A stretch of DNA of 64,000 bases from Gracilimonas sp965227785 (GCF_965227785.1 NZ_OZ245785.1:1674001-1738000); one strand, 5' to 3'; shown: positions 34,747 through 44,039, counted from the first letter of the stretch. Notes: generated from the sequence alone by a model not told the origin. Program-made: numbers and translations.

Positions 34747-35874
34747 TTAAGATAAGGCTAATTCCAGATCAGAAATAATATCATCCGGATGTTCCAGCCC
34801 TACGCTCAGGCGGATTAAGTTATCCGGTGTGGGCGACTCTTCCCCTTCGCTGCTTTTGCGGTGCTCCCAGATGCTTTCAATGCCTCCGAGACTGGTTGCA
34901 GCCTTAATCATTTTAGCTCCGGCTACCACTTTTATAGCATCTTCGGCCGTCCCGTCAATCAGAAATGAAATCATTCCGCCAAAGTCATCCATCTGCGCTT
35001 TGGCAATTTCATGGCCGGGGTGAGTGGATAATCCGGGATAAAACACTTTTTCCACTTTCGGATGCTTATTTAGAAAATCAGCTACTTTCTTTCCGTTTTC
35101 GTTATGCGCCCGCATTCGGTATGGGAATGAACGGATACTCCGGCTCAGCAACCAGCAATCCTGTGGAGAAGGAACCGCTCCCTGTACCACCTGAACCGAC
35201 CTGATGCGTTCAAAAAACTCCTCATTCCCCTTTGTTATTACTGCACCGCCCAAAATATCGCTATGACCGCCCAGGTACTTTGTGGTTGAATGAATAACCA
35301 AATCAGCCCCAAGCTCAAGCGGACGCATATTGAATGGCGTGGGCCAGGTATTATCGATAGCAGCTATGGCACCATGATTTTTAGCAATCTTACTCACCTC
35401 CACTACATCGGTAATCAGCAGCCGGGGGTTTGATGGAGTTTCCATCCAAAGCAGTTTGGTGTTTTCTTTCAGGGATGATGAAACCGTCTTCAAATCGGTC
35501 ATATCAATGAAATCAACATCCAGGTTCCAGCGCTCGGCAAACTCCCAGATCAGCTTTCGGGTCCCGAAGTACACATCTTCCGGAACCAATACATGGGCTC
35601 CTGAGTCTATCGTTTGAAATACCGATGATATAGCTGCTATACCCGACGAAAAAGCCACACAGTGATCGCCGCCTTCCAGATCACGGATCACATTTTCGAG
35701 CTGAACCCGGTTTGGATTAGAGTGACGGGTATATTTCCAGTCGTCTTCCTTCCTTCCTGATTTTCGGTGCTCGTAAATGGTGGACATTTCAATTCCCGGA
35801 ACAATCGGTTCATTTTCACCAACCTGCTCCTTCATGCTCCCATGGATGGCAATCGTCTCAATGTGTTTTTTCAT
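34747..35874 (-). CDS. Cys/Met metabolism PLP enzyme (cystathionine gamma-synthase/beta-lyase family)
   Basis: This 375-residue protein has ALSSGIAAISSVF-like and CVAFSSGIAAISSVFQ segments near residue 75, the AAIDNTWPTPFNMRPLELGA block, and the PLP-lysine motif STTKYLGGHSDILGGAV near 200. The C-terminus has LIRLSVGLEHPDDIISDLE. The fold is shared by cystathionine gamma-synthase, beta-lyase and methionine gamma-lyase; no diagnostic residue separates these by eye. No Met/Cys genes flank it. Confidence 0.92.
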   Translation of the reverse strand: MKKHIETIAIHGSMKEQVGENEPIVPGIEMSTIYEHRKSGRKEDDWKYTRHSNPNRVQLENVIRDLEGGDHCVAFSSGIAAISSVFQTIDSGAHVLVPEDVYFGTRKLIWEFAERWNLDVDFIDMTDLKTVSSSLKENTKLLWMETPSNPRLLITDVVEVSKIAKNHGAIAAIDNTWPTPFNMRPLELGADLVIHSTTKYLGGHSDILGGAVITKGNEEFFERIRSVQVVQGAVPSPQDCWLLSRSIRSFPYRMRAHNENGKKVADFLNKHPKVEKVFYPGLSTHPGHEIAKAQMDDFGGMISFLIDGTAEDAIKVVAGAKMIKAATSLGGIESIWEHRKSSEGEESPTPDNLIRLSVGLEHPDDIISDLELALS

Positions 35875-36127
35875 GGATATCGGTGTCTTTCTAATTCAAC
35901 TTAAAATAAACAAAATCTCTGCATACTCACTGTATCATCTGAGCATTGGAATTTCCTTAGGTTTCTAATGTTTAACAGCCTTTCGCCGATAAAATTTGAG
36001 AATACTATATTGTTTAAGTTGATTTTGGATCTTGGTTTGTTTCTATTGCCCTATGAAAAAAAACGGCTGGAACAGAGTAATTGAAATACCTGTTCTCTGA
36101 CTTTATCATTTCTACTGAGATAATTAA

Positions 36128-37423
36128 ATGGCTAAGCTGTGGGAGAATTATAAATTAAGGGTTCGCAAGAACTGCATGGGCAGTTTAACGCGTTCTGATG
36201 GATTGGAGTACTGGAGAAACAAGCTCTTTACCACCATCATCATCTACCTGTTCCCCCTGGGTTTGATTGTATTGATTCCCTCCGCCTATGTGGTGTTTGC
36301 ACTCGGGATAAAATCCCTCACCTACGCGTATATCTTTTTCGGACTGTCTATTACAACCATATCATTATACAGAGGTCTGCAGATCGATCACCGCAAGTAT
36401 CTGTTCATAACTCTTATCTATTCGGTATCCGCCATTCTCATTTTCTTTATGGGTGAACTTGGAGCAGGGCTTACCTATTTATTCGGAGCCACGGTTTTTT
36501 CATTGCTGATATTACCAACCAGTGCCGGGGTGCTAACCATTTTTGTCAATATTTTTATTTGTGCTGTCCAGGCCTATTTGATTGATAATCGGCTCGTGGA
36601 TTACCCGTTACGTGATAGTTACCAGGTGGCTTCATGGATTGCTATTTCGGCAAATTCCATTCTGTTGAGCATCGTAGCTGTAATCTTCATGCCCATGCTT
36701 TTCAGCGGGCTTCAGGAAACCATTGAGTCACAACAAGACCTTAAGCAAAACCTTCTTGATCATCAGGGAGAATTGGAGGAGAATCTGGAGGAAAAAAACA
36801 CGCTTCTCGCTGAAATTCACCATAGAGTAAAAAACAACCTGGCGGTGATATCAGGAATGCTTCAGATGCAGTCGTTCAAGGAAACCGATGAACGTATTCA
36901 GAAAAAGCTGATGGACAGTACCCTCCGTATCAAGTCGATGGCTAATATCCATGAGCAGCTATATCAGTCCAACAGCTTTTCGAACATGGATTTCGATTCC
37001 GGGCTAAAAAATCTGGTTAACACCATCCTTGAAACCATGGATGACCATTCAAAAATTGAAACTGAATTTGATATTGAGCCTATTAGCTTAAATATCAATC
37101 AGGCTATACCCTGCTGTTTAATAGTGAATGAAGTTCTGACCAATTCGATCAAGCACGCCTTTCTGAATATGCAAAAAGGCCTGATTTCCATACAGGTTAA
37201 AAAAAATAATCAGCAAATTATCCTGCAGATAACAGACAACGGTGTTGGCTTTTCGGATGATACTGATCCCAATTCTCAAGATTCACTTGGAATGGTACTC
37301 ATACAATCTTTGACGGTTCAGCTCGAAGCAGAGTACGAATACAAATCCAGAGAAACCGGGCCCGGCGTTCTCTTCCGGCTATCTTTTAGTCAATCGGGTG
37401 TAAACGGAAGTCACCTCTCCTGA
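36128..37423 (+). CDS. Membrane sensor histidine kinase (HisKA_2/HWE-like)
   Basis: The 431-residue protein has about six membrane spans between residues 40 and 205, a coiled-coil LKQNLLDHQGELEENLEEKN and the H-box LLAEIHHRVKNNLAVISGML. The HATPase domain follows with CCLIVNEVLTNSIKHAF, DNGVGFSDDTD and SLGMVLIQSL. HisKA_2 kinases often lack a DNA-binding partner next door; none is present here. The 3' end overlaps the convergent M48 protease gene by 13 bases. Confidence 0.9.
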   Translation: MAKLWENYKLRVRKNCMGSLTRSDGLEYWRNKLFTTIIIYLFPLGLIVLIPSAYVVFALGIKSLTYAYIFFGLSITTISLYRGLQIDHRKYLFITLIYSVSAILIFFMGELGAGLTYLFGATVFSLLILPTSAGVLTIFVNIFICAVQAYLIDNRLVDYPLRDSYQVASWIAISANSILLSIVAVIFMPMLFSGLQETIESQQDLKQNLLDHQGELEENLEEKNTLLAEIHHRVKNNLAVISGMLQMQSFKETDERIQKKLMDSTLRIKSMANIHEQLYQSNSFSNMDFDSGLKNLVNTILETMDDHSKIETEFDIEPISLNINQAIPCCLIVNEVLTNSIKHAFLNMQKGLISIQVKKNNQQIILQITDNGVGFSDDTDPNSQDSLGMVLIQSLTVQLEAEYEYKSRETGPGVLFRLSFSQSGVNGSHLS

Positions 37424-38655
37424 CTTTCTTTTCTGATTGCCCGGATACGTTCTAAAACCGGAGGATGAGAGTAATTCAGAAATACGTAGAACGAGTGTGG
37501 AGTTAGATTACTCAGGTTATCCTTCGAAAGCTGCTTTAGCGTTGCCACCATGTCTTCCGGCTTACCGGTTGTTTCTGCTGCAAAAGCATCCGCCTCGAAC
37601 TCATGTTTTCGGGAAAGCATCTGCATAAAAACCGAAAGTATCATATCGATGGGCGCGTATAGCATTCCAAAAAATATAAGTCCCACATACACCGATATTT
37701 CCTCCATGTAAAAAGCATCGAAAAGACCTTGAGCATTCAAGAACACGGAGAGCAGAAAGAATAATATCCCTGTTTGGGCAACACTGCTAACCATCCCTTT
37801 TATAATATGCTTTTTCTTGTAATGTCCGATTTCGTGAGCTAAAACGGCCACCAATTCCTGCACGGTATGGTTCTCGATGAGTGTATCATACAGTCCGACT
37901 CTTTTGTTGTTTCCAAAGCCGGTGAAAAAGGCATTCGATTTACTGGACCGGCGGGAACCATCCACTACAAACAATCCCTTTAAAGGGAAATTTACCTTCT
38001 CGGTATATTCTTCGATAGCAGTTCGCAGTTCACCTTCTTCGAGCGGTGTGAACTTATTGAAAAGCGGCATGATCCAGGTAGGAGCCACATATTGCATGAT
38101 TAATGTAAAGGCCGTAACTGCTCCCCAGGCATACAACCAGGCTAAATCTCCGGCATACATAAAGAACCATAAAATGCCGGCAAGCAGCGGAGTTCCAATC
38201 AGTAGCCCAAGTCCCAATCCTTTCACCATATCCAGCACAAAGGTTTTGGGGGTAGTTTTGTTGAACCCGAATCGCTCTTCGATTACAAAAGTGGAATAAA
38301 TGCTGAATGGAAGGTTCAGTATAGTTTTAGCCAGCAGCAAGATCCCGATGTAGATCAATCCCGTGGCCAGCTCACCAAACCCCCAGGCCCTTACAATTTG
38401 ATCCAGCCAGTTGAATCCGCCCGAGAACCAGAACCCCAGCACCAGCGCCAGGTCGAACCCGCCAGTCAGAAACCCAAACTTGGTTCTTACTTTGGTGTAT
38501 TCCTGTGATTTGGCATACGTCTCTTCATCATATATCCCTTCAAATTCATCCGGGAGTTTTTTTGACAGAGATTTAAGATTCAGGTAGTTGGAAGTGATAT
38601 CAAGAATAAAGTCGACAGCAATGGCTGCCAGAATAATAATAGCGTAAATATTCAC
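37411..38655 (-). CDS. M48 family metalloprotease (CAAX prenyl protease Ste24-like)
   Basis: This 414-residue multi-span protein has the zinc motif VLAHEIGHYKKKHI (HEXXH) and the third ligand in SRKHEFEADAFAAE. The N-terminal half has several membrane helices and the FNKTTPKTFVLDMVKG block characteristic of the Ste24/CAAX peptidase 1 N-terminal domain. Bacterial homologues act in membrane-protein quality control. The start is GTG at 38655; the initial MNIYAIIILAAIAVDF is hydrophobic. Confidence 0.92.
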   Translation of the reverse strand: MNIYAIIILAAIAVDFILDITSNYLNLKSLSKKLPDEFEGIYDEETYAKSQEYTKVRTKFGFLTGGFDLALVLGFWFSGGFNWLDQIVRAWGFGELATGLIYIGILLLAKTILNLPFSIYSTFVIEERFGFNKTTPKTFVLDMVKGLGLGLLIGTPLLAGILWFFMYAGDLAWLYAWGAVTAFTLIMQYVAPTWIMPLFNKFTPLEEGELRTAIEEYTEKVNFPLKGLFVVDGSRRSSKSNAFFTGFGNNKRVGLYDTLIENHTVQELVAVLAHEIGHYKKKHIIKGMVSSVAQTGILFFLLSVFLNAQGLFDAFYMEEISVYVGLIFFGMLYAPIDMILSVFMQMLSRKHEFEADAFAAETTGKPEDMVATLKQLSKDNLSNLTPHSFYVFLNYSHPPVLERIRAIRKESQER

Positions 38656-38730
38656 AGATAATACCTTTTGAGTTCAGTCTAAAAATAGTCTGACCTAAGA
38701 TACTGATGTTTTACTGAGTTGACTAACTCT

Positions 38731-39180
38731 CTATTCTTTCTCTGCAATCAAAACTGCCACGTACTCTTTTTTTGAGATGGCTTTTTCAGCTGATTCAGGA
38801 TATGGATTTAATTCGGTCAGGCTAAAGCTAACCCCGTTTATTACTACACTATTTTGTTCCTCTGGATGAGTGTTCAGTTGTGTCTCATATTCAACGCCAT
38901 CTGTATTTATCCCCAGCGTTACTTTTCCATTTCCTTCCCAAACACAGGTTACATCGGCGGGGCAACGACTATCACTGACTCCTTTAAACTCGATGGTGAT
39001 AGACTTATCTGTATTGGAAATCGCTGTACCAAAAGGAAGGTTAAAGGGTTCACCTATCTCAAAATCAGTATTAGACACTTTTTTATTTGAGGACTCCTCA
39101 TTGCCAAGAAATGAACTTTCGCAGGAATAAAGAACAACACCAGACAAAAGCAGGATCACTAAAACAAGTATTTTTTTCAC
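38731..39180 (-). CDS. Lipoprotein with DSRCP/CVWEG motif
   Basis: This 149-residue lipoprotein has signal MKKILVLVILLLSGVVLYSC (Cys20) and a mature domain with VSDSRCPADVTCVWEGNGKV, a motif of a small Bacteroidota lipoprotein family of unknown role. I chose the GTG at 39180 because GGAG lies at a suitable distance upstream and the signal then has standard length; a TTG at 39207 would add nine residues. Adjacent to an MgtC-family gene, probably not co-functional. Confidence 0.8.
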   Translation of the reverse strand: MKKILVLVILLLSGVVLYSCESSFLGNEESSNKKVSNTDFEIGEPFNLPFGTAISNTDKSITIEFKGVSDSRCPADVTCVWEGNGKVTLGINTDGVEYETQLNTHPEEQNSVVINGVSFSLTELNPYPESAEKAISKKEYVAVLIAEKE

Positions 39181-39241
39181 GACTTTCTCCAAAGTTTTAG
39201 AACTCAATAATGGTAACGTTTTTGTAACCTATTTCATATAT

Positions 39242-39727
39242 CTACTCGGCATATGGGCTCTCATAATCCGATACTTTATAGATCAATTTATTCAGTTTGG
39301 TAAATAGGAAATTGATCATCACCAGTATAAGAGTAGCTCCGGTTCCCAGTATGTATTGTTTTAGGGCGATACTGATTCCGATCCCTGCTGCCATCAAAAT
39401 AGTCGCAGAAGTGGTCAGATATCGGACCATAGTTTTTGATGTACTTTTCAGAATGGTTCCTGCCCCAATGAAGCTGACACCCACAATCACCGCATGGAGC
39501 ATCCGAATAGGGTCAACGCCAAAACTTTCGGTTGCAGCCAGGGTTCCGAAATCCTGAACCACCACCCTTCCCAAAGAAACCAGCAACGCCGCTGACCCCG
39601 CTATAATCATGTTCGTTCTTAAACCTGCCGGTTTTTGCTTCCACTCTCGTTCCAATCCTAAAATACCGCCCAAAACCAATGCGATGCTTACATCCATCAA
39701 TATGTACGATTGCGCTAATAAATCCAT
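39242..39727 (-). CDS. MgtC/SapB family membrane protein
   Basis: This 161-residue protein has the family signatures LGGILGLEREWKQKPAGLRT near residue 20 and HAVIVGVSFIGAGTILKS near 90, with four or five membrane helices. MgtC proteins are linked to Mg2+ limitation and membrane energetics. The cytoplasmic ACT-like extension of longer MgtC proteins is absent. It is divergent from the dioxygenase at 39909. Confidence 0.9.
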   Translation of the reverse strand: MDLLAQSYILMDVSIALVLGGILGLEREWKQKPAGLRTNMIIAGSAALLVSLGRVVVQDFGTLAATESFGVDPIRMLHAVIVGVSFIGAGTILKSTSKTMVRYLTTSATILMAAGIGISIALKQYILGTGATLILVMINFLFTKLNKLIYKVSDYESPYAE

Positions 39728-39832
39728 AATTTTAATTACTTAAGATTGCTGATTCCGTTCCTTACTGATATAAAAGAAACAAGCTCTGCTTTGTTCCTTG
39801 CAAATCTATAGGAGCGATAGAAAATAACAAAT

Positions 39833-39850
39833 TAGTTTAATGTTAAACTA
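39833..39850. promoter_or_regulatory. Candidate operator, perfect 8-2-8 palindrome
   Basis: TAGTTTAA-TG-TTAAACTA is a perfect inverted repeat, and a TATCTT -10-like box begins at 39866. The palindrome would occupy the -35 region of the promoter for the dioxygenase gene at 39909. MhqR-type MarR repressors bind similar-length palindromes in front of mhqO-type genes, but no regulator gene is adjacent, so the assignment is inference. Confidence 0.55.
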
Positions 39851-39908
39851 TTGAATGATTCGTTGTATCTTATGGTTGCATTATTGAACAGAAAGTAAAT
39901 CGGAAATC

Positions 39909-40856
39909 ATGAAACATCAGAAAGGAATACATCACATTACCGCACTGGCTGGAGATGCTCAGCGCAATGCCGAATTCTATACTCAGGTTTTGGGGATGAG
40001 GTTGGTAAAAAAATCTGTAAACCAGGATGACCCCGGCACCTATCATCTGTTCTATGGAAATCAGTCGGCCAATCCGGGTTCAAGCCTCACCTTCTTCCCC
40101 TGGCCACAAGCAGTAAAAGGCAAACCGGGAACCGGTGAAGTGGTGAATGTGGGACTCCAGGTACCGGAAGGAACGCAAGATTTTTGGGAATCCCGTCTGA
40201 ATGATCGCGACATCACTTACGAAGTGAAAGATGTATTTGGGCGAACTGTGCTTCGATTCAACGACCCGGATGGAATGGAACTGGACCTGGTTTTTGAAGG
40301 ATCAGCCAAAGAGAAAGTAGAAAATGTAGATTACATCGTTCCTTACGATAAAACCATACAGGGATTTTGGGGAGCCCGTATGTACCTCACAGAACGAGAG
40401 CACACCCAAAAGCTACTCAACGAGCTATTTGAGTTTGAAGAAATGGCGAATGAAGGCAATCAGTACCTATATCAAACCGATGCAGAGATCGGTCATTCTG
40501 TTATTATTGAAGTGGCCGAGTCTCCTGTTCATGGACAAAATGGGCGTGGGATTGTGCATCATATCGCTTTCCGGGCAGAGAATAAAGAAGAGCTGGATCA
40601 ACTTCGGGAAAAGGTTGGGAAACGCGGGTTAAATCCTACCCAGATTATTGACCGACACTGGTTCAATTCCGTGTATTACCGAATACCAGCCGGAGTACTA
40701 TTTGAGATGGCTTCGGATGATCCCGGCTATACCGTTGATGAGGAATTTGAGCACCTCGGTGAACACCTTATTCTTCCCCCTTGGCTGGAAAACAAACGGG
40801 ACCGGATTGAACAAATCCTTCCCGAGATTAACGTGCCTTCCAAGGCAACACCCTAA
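39909..40856 (+). CDS. Ring-cleaving dioxygenase / glyoxalase-fold protein (MhqO-like)
   Basis: This 315-residue protein has two VOC repeats: KGIHHITALAGDAQRNAEFY near residue 4 and, in the second half, RGIVHHIAFRAENKEELDQL near 215. Metal-binding His/Glu are in IHHIT, VHHIAF and GVLFEMASDDPGY. The layout and length match MhqO/MhqA/CatE-like extradiol dioxygenases that cleave hydroquinone-type electrophile products. It precedes an MhqD-like esterase. Substrate is inferred. Confidence 0.9.
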   Translation: MKHQKGIHHITALAGDAQRNAEFYTQVLGMRLVKKSVNQDDPGTYHLFYGNQSANPGSSLTFFPWPQAVKGKPGTGEVVNVGLQVPEGTQDFWESRLNDRDITYEVKDVFGRTVLRFNDPDGMELDLVFEGSAKEKVENVDYIVPYDKTIQGFWGARMYLTEREHTQKLLNELFEFEEMANEGNQYLYQTDAEIGHSVIIEVAESPVHGQNGRGIVHHIAFRAENKEELDQLREKVGKRGLNPTQIIDRHWFNSVYYRIPAGVLFEMASDDPGYTVDEEFEHLGEHLILPPWLENKRDRIEQILPEINVPSKATP

Positions 40857-40865
40857 TGTATTTTC

Positions 40866-40899
40866 AACGTAGAGATACAAGGTTTTGTGTCTCTACGTT
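40866..40899. repeat. Hairpin repeat, 15-base stem
   Basis: AACGTAGAGATACAA (40866-40880) pairs with TTGTGTCTCTACGTT (40885-40899) around GGTT, with a single G-U position. A second copy of this family lies at 60250-60287. It sits just after the dioxygenase stop and before the esterase and lacks a clean U-tract, so a repeat is a better label than terminator. Confidence 0.8.
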
Positions 40900-40940
40900 T
40901 TGAAATACACACCCTTTTGAATTCAATTACATCCACATCC

Positions 40941-41606
40941 ATGAGTTTATTCCGTGTAACAGAAAACACAAATTTCGAAGGTCCCCACCAAAATACCCAG
41001 ATAGCTAAGGGTGGAGCACCTGCTTCAGAAGCCGACTACGCCATGATTATGATTCACGGCCGCGGGGCAAGCGCTCAGAGTATTCTCGATTTAAGTTCGG
41101 CTTTTGAAACAGAAAAGAAAATTACTTATCGTGCTCCGCAGGCAAACGGACATACCTGGTATCCCTATTCCTTTTTAGCTCCAACTGAGCGGAACGAGCC
41201 CGGCTTATCTTCCGGGCTACAGAAGGTTCATGATATTATAGAGGAATTGGAATCCGAAGGTATTCCGAAAGAACGAATTTTCCTGCTTGGTTTTTCCCAG
41301 GGTGCCTGCCTTGCTTCAGAATACATTGCCCGCCACCCCGACAAATATGCCGGCTTAATTGCTTTAAGCGGGGGCGTTATCGGAGATAACGTAAACTTCG
41401 ATCATTACAATGGCGACCTGCATCAAACTCCGGTCTTCTTGGGATGCAGTGATGTAGATCCGCACATTCCGAAGGAGAGAGTTCATGAGACCGAAGAGCT
41501 TCTTAGTAAATTAGGCGCTGACGTCACCAAAAAACTCTACCCGGGCATGGGCCACCTTGTGAATGAAGATGAGATCAAGCATATTCAGGCAATGTTGAAA
41601 TTATAA
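40941..41606 (+). CDS. Alpha/beta-hydrolase of the phospholipase/carboxylesterase family (MhqD-like)
   Basis: This 221-residue hydrolase has the motif MIHGRGASAQSILDLSS near residue 35, the nucleophile elbow GFSQGACLASEY near 117, and acid and His residues in VFLGCSDVDPHIP and YPGMGHLVNEDE. It follows the dioxygenase, an arrangement like Bacillus mhqO-mhqD. The ATG at 40941 is preferred over upstream in-frame starts, which lie inside the hairpin repeat. Confidence 0.88.
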   Translation: MSLFRVTENTNFEGPHQNTQIAKGGAPASEADYAMIMIHGRGASAQSILDLSSAFETEKKITYRAPQANGHTWYPYSFLAPTERNEPGLSSGLQKVHDIIEELESEGIPKERIFLLGFSQGACLASEYIARHPDKYAGLIALSGGVIGDNVNFDHYNGDLHQTPVFLGCSDVDPHIPKERVHETEELLSKLGADVTKKLYPGMGHLVNEDEIKHIQAMLKL

Positions 41607-41652
41607 ATGTTGAATTTTGAATTCGTATTCTTCCTTATTCAACATTTATAAT
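41602..41652. repeat. AT-rich inverted repeat, 14-base arms, 23-base loop
   Basis: TTATAAATGTTGAA (41602-41615) is the exact reverse complement of TTCAACATTTATAA (41639-41652). The left arm includes the esterase stop codon, so the transcript would end in a stable hairpin before the antiporter gene. It has no T-run. A similar long-loop repeat occurs at 45430-45485. Confidence 0.7.
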
Positions 41653-41681
41653 CTCTAATTCCTAATTCCTAATTTCAAAGT

Positions 41682-43250
41682 ATGGAAATTCTTTGGCTGG
41701 CTGCGGCCTATGTGTTGGGGATGGCTGTATCGCGACTTAAGCTGCCGCCTTTGGTAGGTTTTTTGGGCGCCGGTATCATCCTTTCTCTTTTCGGGTTCGA
41801 AACCACCGATACGCTTCATGAAATCGGTCATCTTGGGGTTCTGTTCTTACTTTTTACCGTAGGATTACATCTCAGATTAAAAAGCATTCTTCGTCCTGAA
41901 GTTTTAGGTGCCGGAGGCATACACCTTGCTTTAACCGCCGGTATTTTTGGGCTCGTCGCCTCCTTTTTTGGATACGAGCTTGTTGAAGCAGTTATCATCG
42001 GTATTCTTCTGGGCTTTTCGAGTACAGTACTGGCCGCTAAATCGCTGGAAGACCGGGGTGAACTCGGAGCATTCCACGCCCGTGTTTCTATTGGTATTTT
42101 GATTTTACAGGATATTGTAGCCATAGCGCTACTCGCTTTAACCGGTGGAGGAGTGCCCTCAATCTGGGGTTTAGCTCTATTGGCTTTACCCCTTTTCCGC
42201 CCGCTGCTAATTAAGGCTTTGATAGCAAGCGGACATGATGAACTTCAGCTTCTGTTTGCTTTGATTTTGGCCATTGGTGGGGGAGCCCTTTTTGAAGTAT
42301 TGGGGCTCTCATCTGAACTGGGAGCGTTAGTGGCCGGAGCTCTGCTTTCAGGCCATAAGCTTGCCGATGAACTCACCCACAAACTATGGGGACTTAAGGA
42401 AGCTTTTCTTGTAGGCTTTTTCCTGGAAGTTGGTCTTGCCGGCTTACCGGGCTACAATGAACTTATATTTTGCCTGGTAATTCTTGCATTGCTACCCATC
42501 AAATCTGTACTGTATTTCTTTTTACTGGTGGGATTCAAGCTGCGCTCCAGAAACTCTTTTCTGGTTACCACCACACTCACGTCCTATAGTGAGTTTACCC
42601 TCATTGCCGGGATCGTTGCCGTTTCAGGTGGCTTCATCCCGGAAACAGTAGTGACCAGTTTTGCACTTCTCGTTGCGGTATCCTATGCCATAAATGCTCC
42701 GCTCTCTGCAAATGTAAATGCTCTTTGGAGTCGACTTGAGCTTTCCCTGCTGAAGTATGAACGAGATGTGAAACACCCGGGCCAACAGGTAGTTTCACTC
42801 GGTAGTGCCAATTACCTGGTGGTGGGTATGGGACAGGCCGGTTCATCAGCTTATGAATATCTAAAGTATTATGGACACAAAGTAATAGGTATGGATGCCG
42901 ATCCGGCCAAGTTGGAAGAAAATATTCAAAGTAAAAGACGGGTGGTATACGGTGATGCCCGTGACCCCGAACTATGGGAAAACATTAACCTGGAGAATGT
43001 AAAAGCCATCATGCTCGCTATTCCCAATGCAGATACCAAAGTGGAGGCCACTAAGTTGTTGCGTCAGTATGGATATAAAGGAGATGTAGTTGCCCTGACC
43101 ATGAGAAGCGACGAACACAAAGCCCTGAGAGATGCGGGGGCAACCGCCGTTTGCCTGCCTATGTCTCAAGCCGGAAAAAAGCTGGCGGAGCTTAGCCTTG
43201 AAGAAGGCCCTTCCGAGAGCACTTCCCTGAATCTGACCTTTGACCGATGA
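41682..43250 (+). CDS. KefB-like CPA2 cation:proton antiporter with TrkA-N domain
   Basis: The 522-residue protein has about twelve membrane helices with the CPA2 motifs HLGVLFLLFTVGLHLRLKSI and QDIVAIALLALTGGG. A cytosolic RCK/TrkA-N domain begins NYLVVGMGQAGSSAYEYLKY (NAD-binding GxGxxG) and continues to KLLRQYGYKG. Kef systems exchange K+ for H+ when glutathione conjugates of electrophiles build up, acidifying the cytoplasm. It heads a five-gene unit and overlaps the next gene by four bases. Kef versus other CPA2 subtype is not certain from sequence alone. Confidence 0.88.
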   Translation: MEILWLAAAYVLGMAVSRLKLPPLVGFLGAGIILSLFGFETTDTLHEIGHLGVLFLLFTVGLHLRLKSILRPEVLGAGGIHLALTAGIFGLVASFFGYELVEAVIIGILLGFSSTVLAAKSLEDRGELGAFHARVSIGILILQDIVAIALLALTGGGVPSIWGLALLALPLFRPLLIKALIASGHDELQLLFALILAIGGGALFEVLGLSSELGALVAGALLSGHKLADELTHKLWGLKEAFLVGFFLEVGLAGLPGYNELIFCLVILALLPIKSVLYFFLLVGFKLRSRNSFLVTTTLTSYSEFTLIAGIVAVSGGFIPETVVTSFALLVAVSYAINAPLSANVNALWSRLELSLLKYERDVKHPGQQVVSLGSANYLVVGMGQAGSSAYEYLKYYGHKVIGMDADPAKLEENIQSKRRVVYGDARDPELWENINLENVKAIMLAIPNADTKVEATKLLRQYGYKGDVVALTMRSDEHKALRDAGATAVCLPMSQAGKKLAELSLEEGPSESTSLNLTFDR

Positions 43251-43771
43251 GCGATTTATATGTTCAAATATCAGAGGATGACTATATCCTGGGAATGCCG
43301 GAGGCGAAGGTTACCCTTTTGGAATACGGTGATTATGAGTGCCCGTACAGCCGGCTTGGTTATCGTTTTTCGCAGATGCTTCTTAAAAAATATGAGGGAG
43401 TACTCAACTTTGCATTTCGGAACTTCCCGCTTCGAAAAAAACACCCGAATGCTCAGATGGCAGCTGAGGCGGCTTTGTGTGCCGGGGACCAGGATCGGTT
43501 TTGGGAGATGCATAACCTGCTTTTTAAACACAACCGAACACTCAGTGAAAACAGAATTCTTGATTTTGCAGAAGACATCGGACTCGATTTGTATAGATTC
43601 AGAGTAAACCTCTCCACCAATGAGTTCGCCGGCAGAGTTACAGCTGATTTCAGAGGAGGAATAAAAAGCGGAGTTGACGATACTCCTACTTTTTTTGTGA
43701 ACAGGGAGCGATATTCCGGCGAATTAGATTATAATCAACTGAAGGATTTTGTTGATACCTTCTTGAACTAA
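43247..43771 (+). CDS. Cytoplasmic DsbA/thioredoxin-fold protein with CPYS active site
   Basis: The 174-residue protein lacks a signal peptide and starts SDLYVQISEDDYILGMPEA. The active site is EYGDYECPYSRLGYRF: Cys32 and Ser35, so only one redox cysteine of the CxxC remains. The cis-Pro region is SGVDDTPTFFVNRERYSG near 142. A monothiol site fits a role in mixed disulfides or glutathionylation, or in binding a partner, better than disulfide exchange (inference). ATGA overlap with the antiporter suggests coupled translation. Confidence 0.88.
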   Translation: MSDLYVQISEDDYILGMPEAKVTLLEYGDYECPYSRLGYRFSQMLLKKYEGVLNFAFRNFPLRKKHPNAQMAAEAALCAGDQDRFWEMHNLLFKHNRTLSENRILDFAEDIGLDLYRFRVNLSTNEFAGRVTADFRGGIKSGVDDTPTFFVNRERYSGELDYNQLKDFVDTFLN

Positions 43772-43781
43772 ATAAACTCTT

Positions 43782-44039
43782 ATGGCTTGTTCACACAAAG
43801 ATATGATCAAGATTACAAACACCTCGGAAGATGTATGCCAGGATTGTGTGAAACAGGACAGCACCTGGGTGCATCTGCGTATGTGTATGACCTGTGGGTA
43901 TGTGGGCTGTTGTGATTCATCCCCTAACAAACATGCCCGGGCACATTTCGAAACATCAGAACATCCCATTATTCGTTCGATCGAACCCGGTGAAGAATGG
44001 CGCTGGTGTTATATTGATGAACAATACATGAGGCCTTAA
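43782..44039 (+). CDS. UBP-type zinc finger protein
   Basis: This 85-residue protein is almost entirely a ZnF-UBP domain. It has SHKDMIKITNTSEDVCQDCV, LRMCMTCGYVGCCDSSPNKH and ARAHFETSEHPI, giving the Cys/His set for zinc binding. The end is EWRWCYIDEQYM. In eukaryotes such fingers read the ubiquitin C-terminus; in bacteria their partner is unknown. Stop and the next start overlap (TAATG), so it is tightly linked to the histidine kinase. Confidence 0.9.
   Translation: MACSHKDMIKITNTSEDVCQDCVKQDSTWVHLRMCMTCGYVGCCDSSPNKHARAHFETSEHPIIRSIEPGEEWRWCYIDEQYMRP

Noticed and set aside
40869..40940. In-frame N-terminal extension of the MhqD-like esterase
   Set aside because: It falls within the hairpin repeat and adds no conserved residues; the ATG at 40941 fits the family start.
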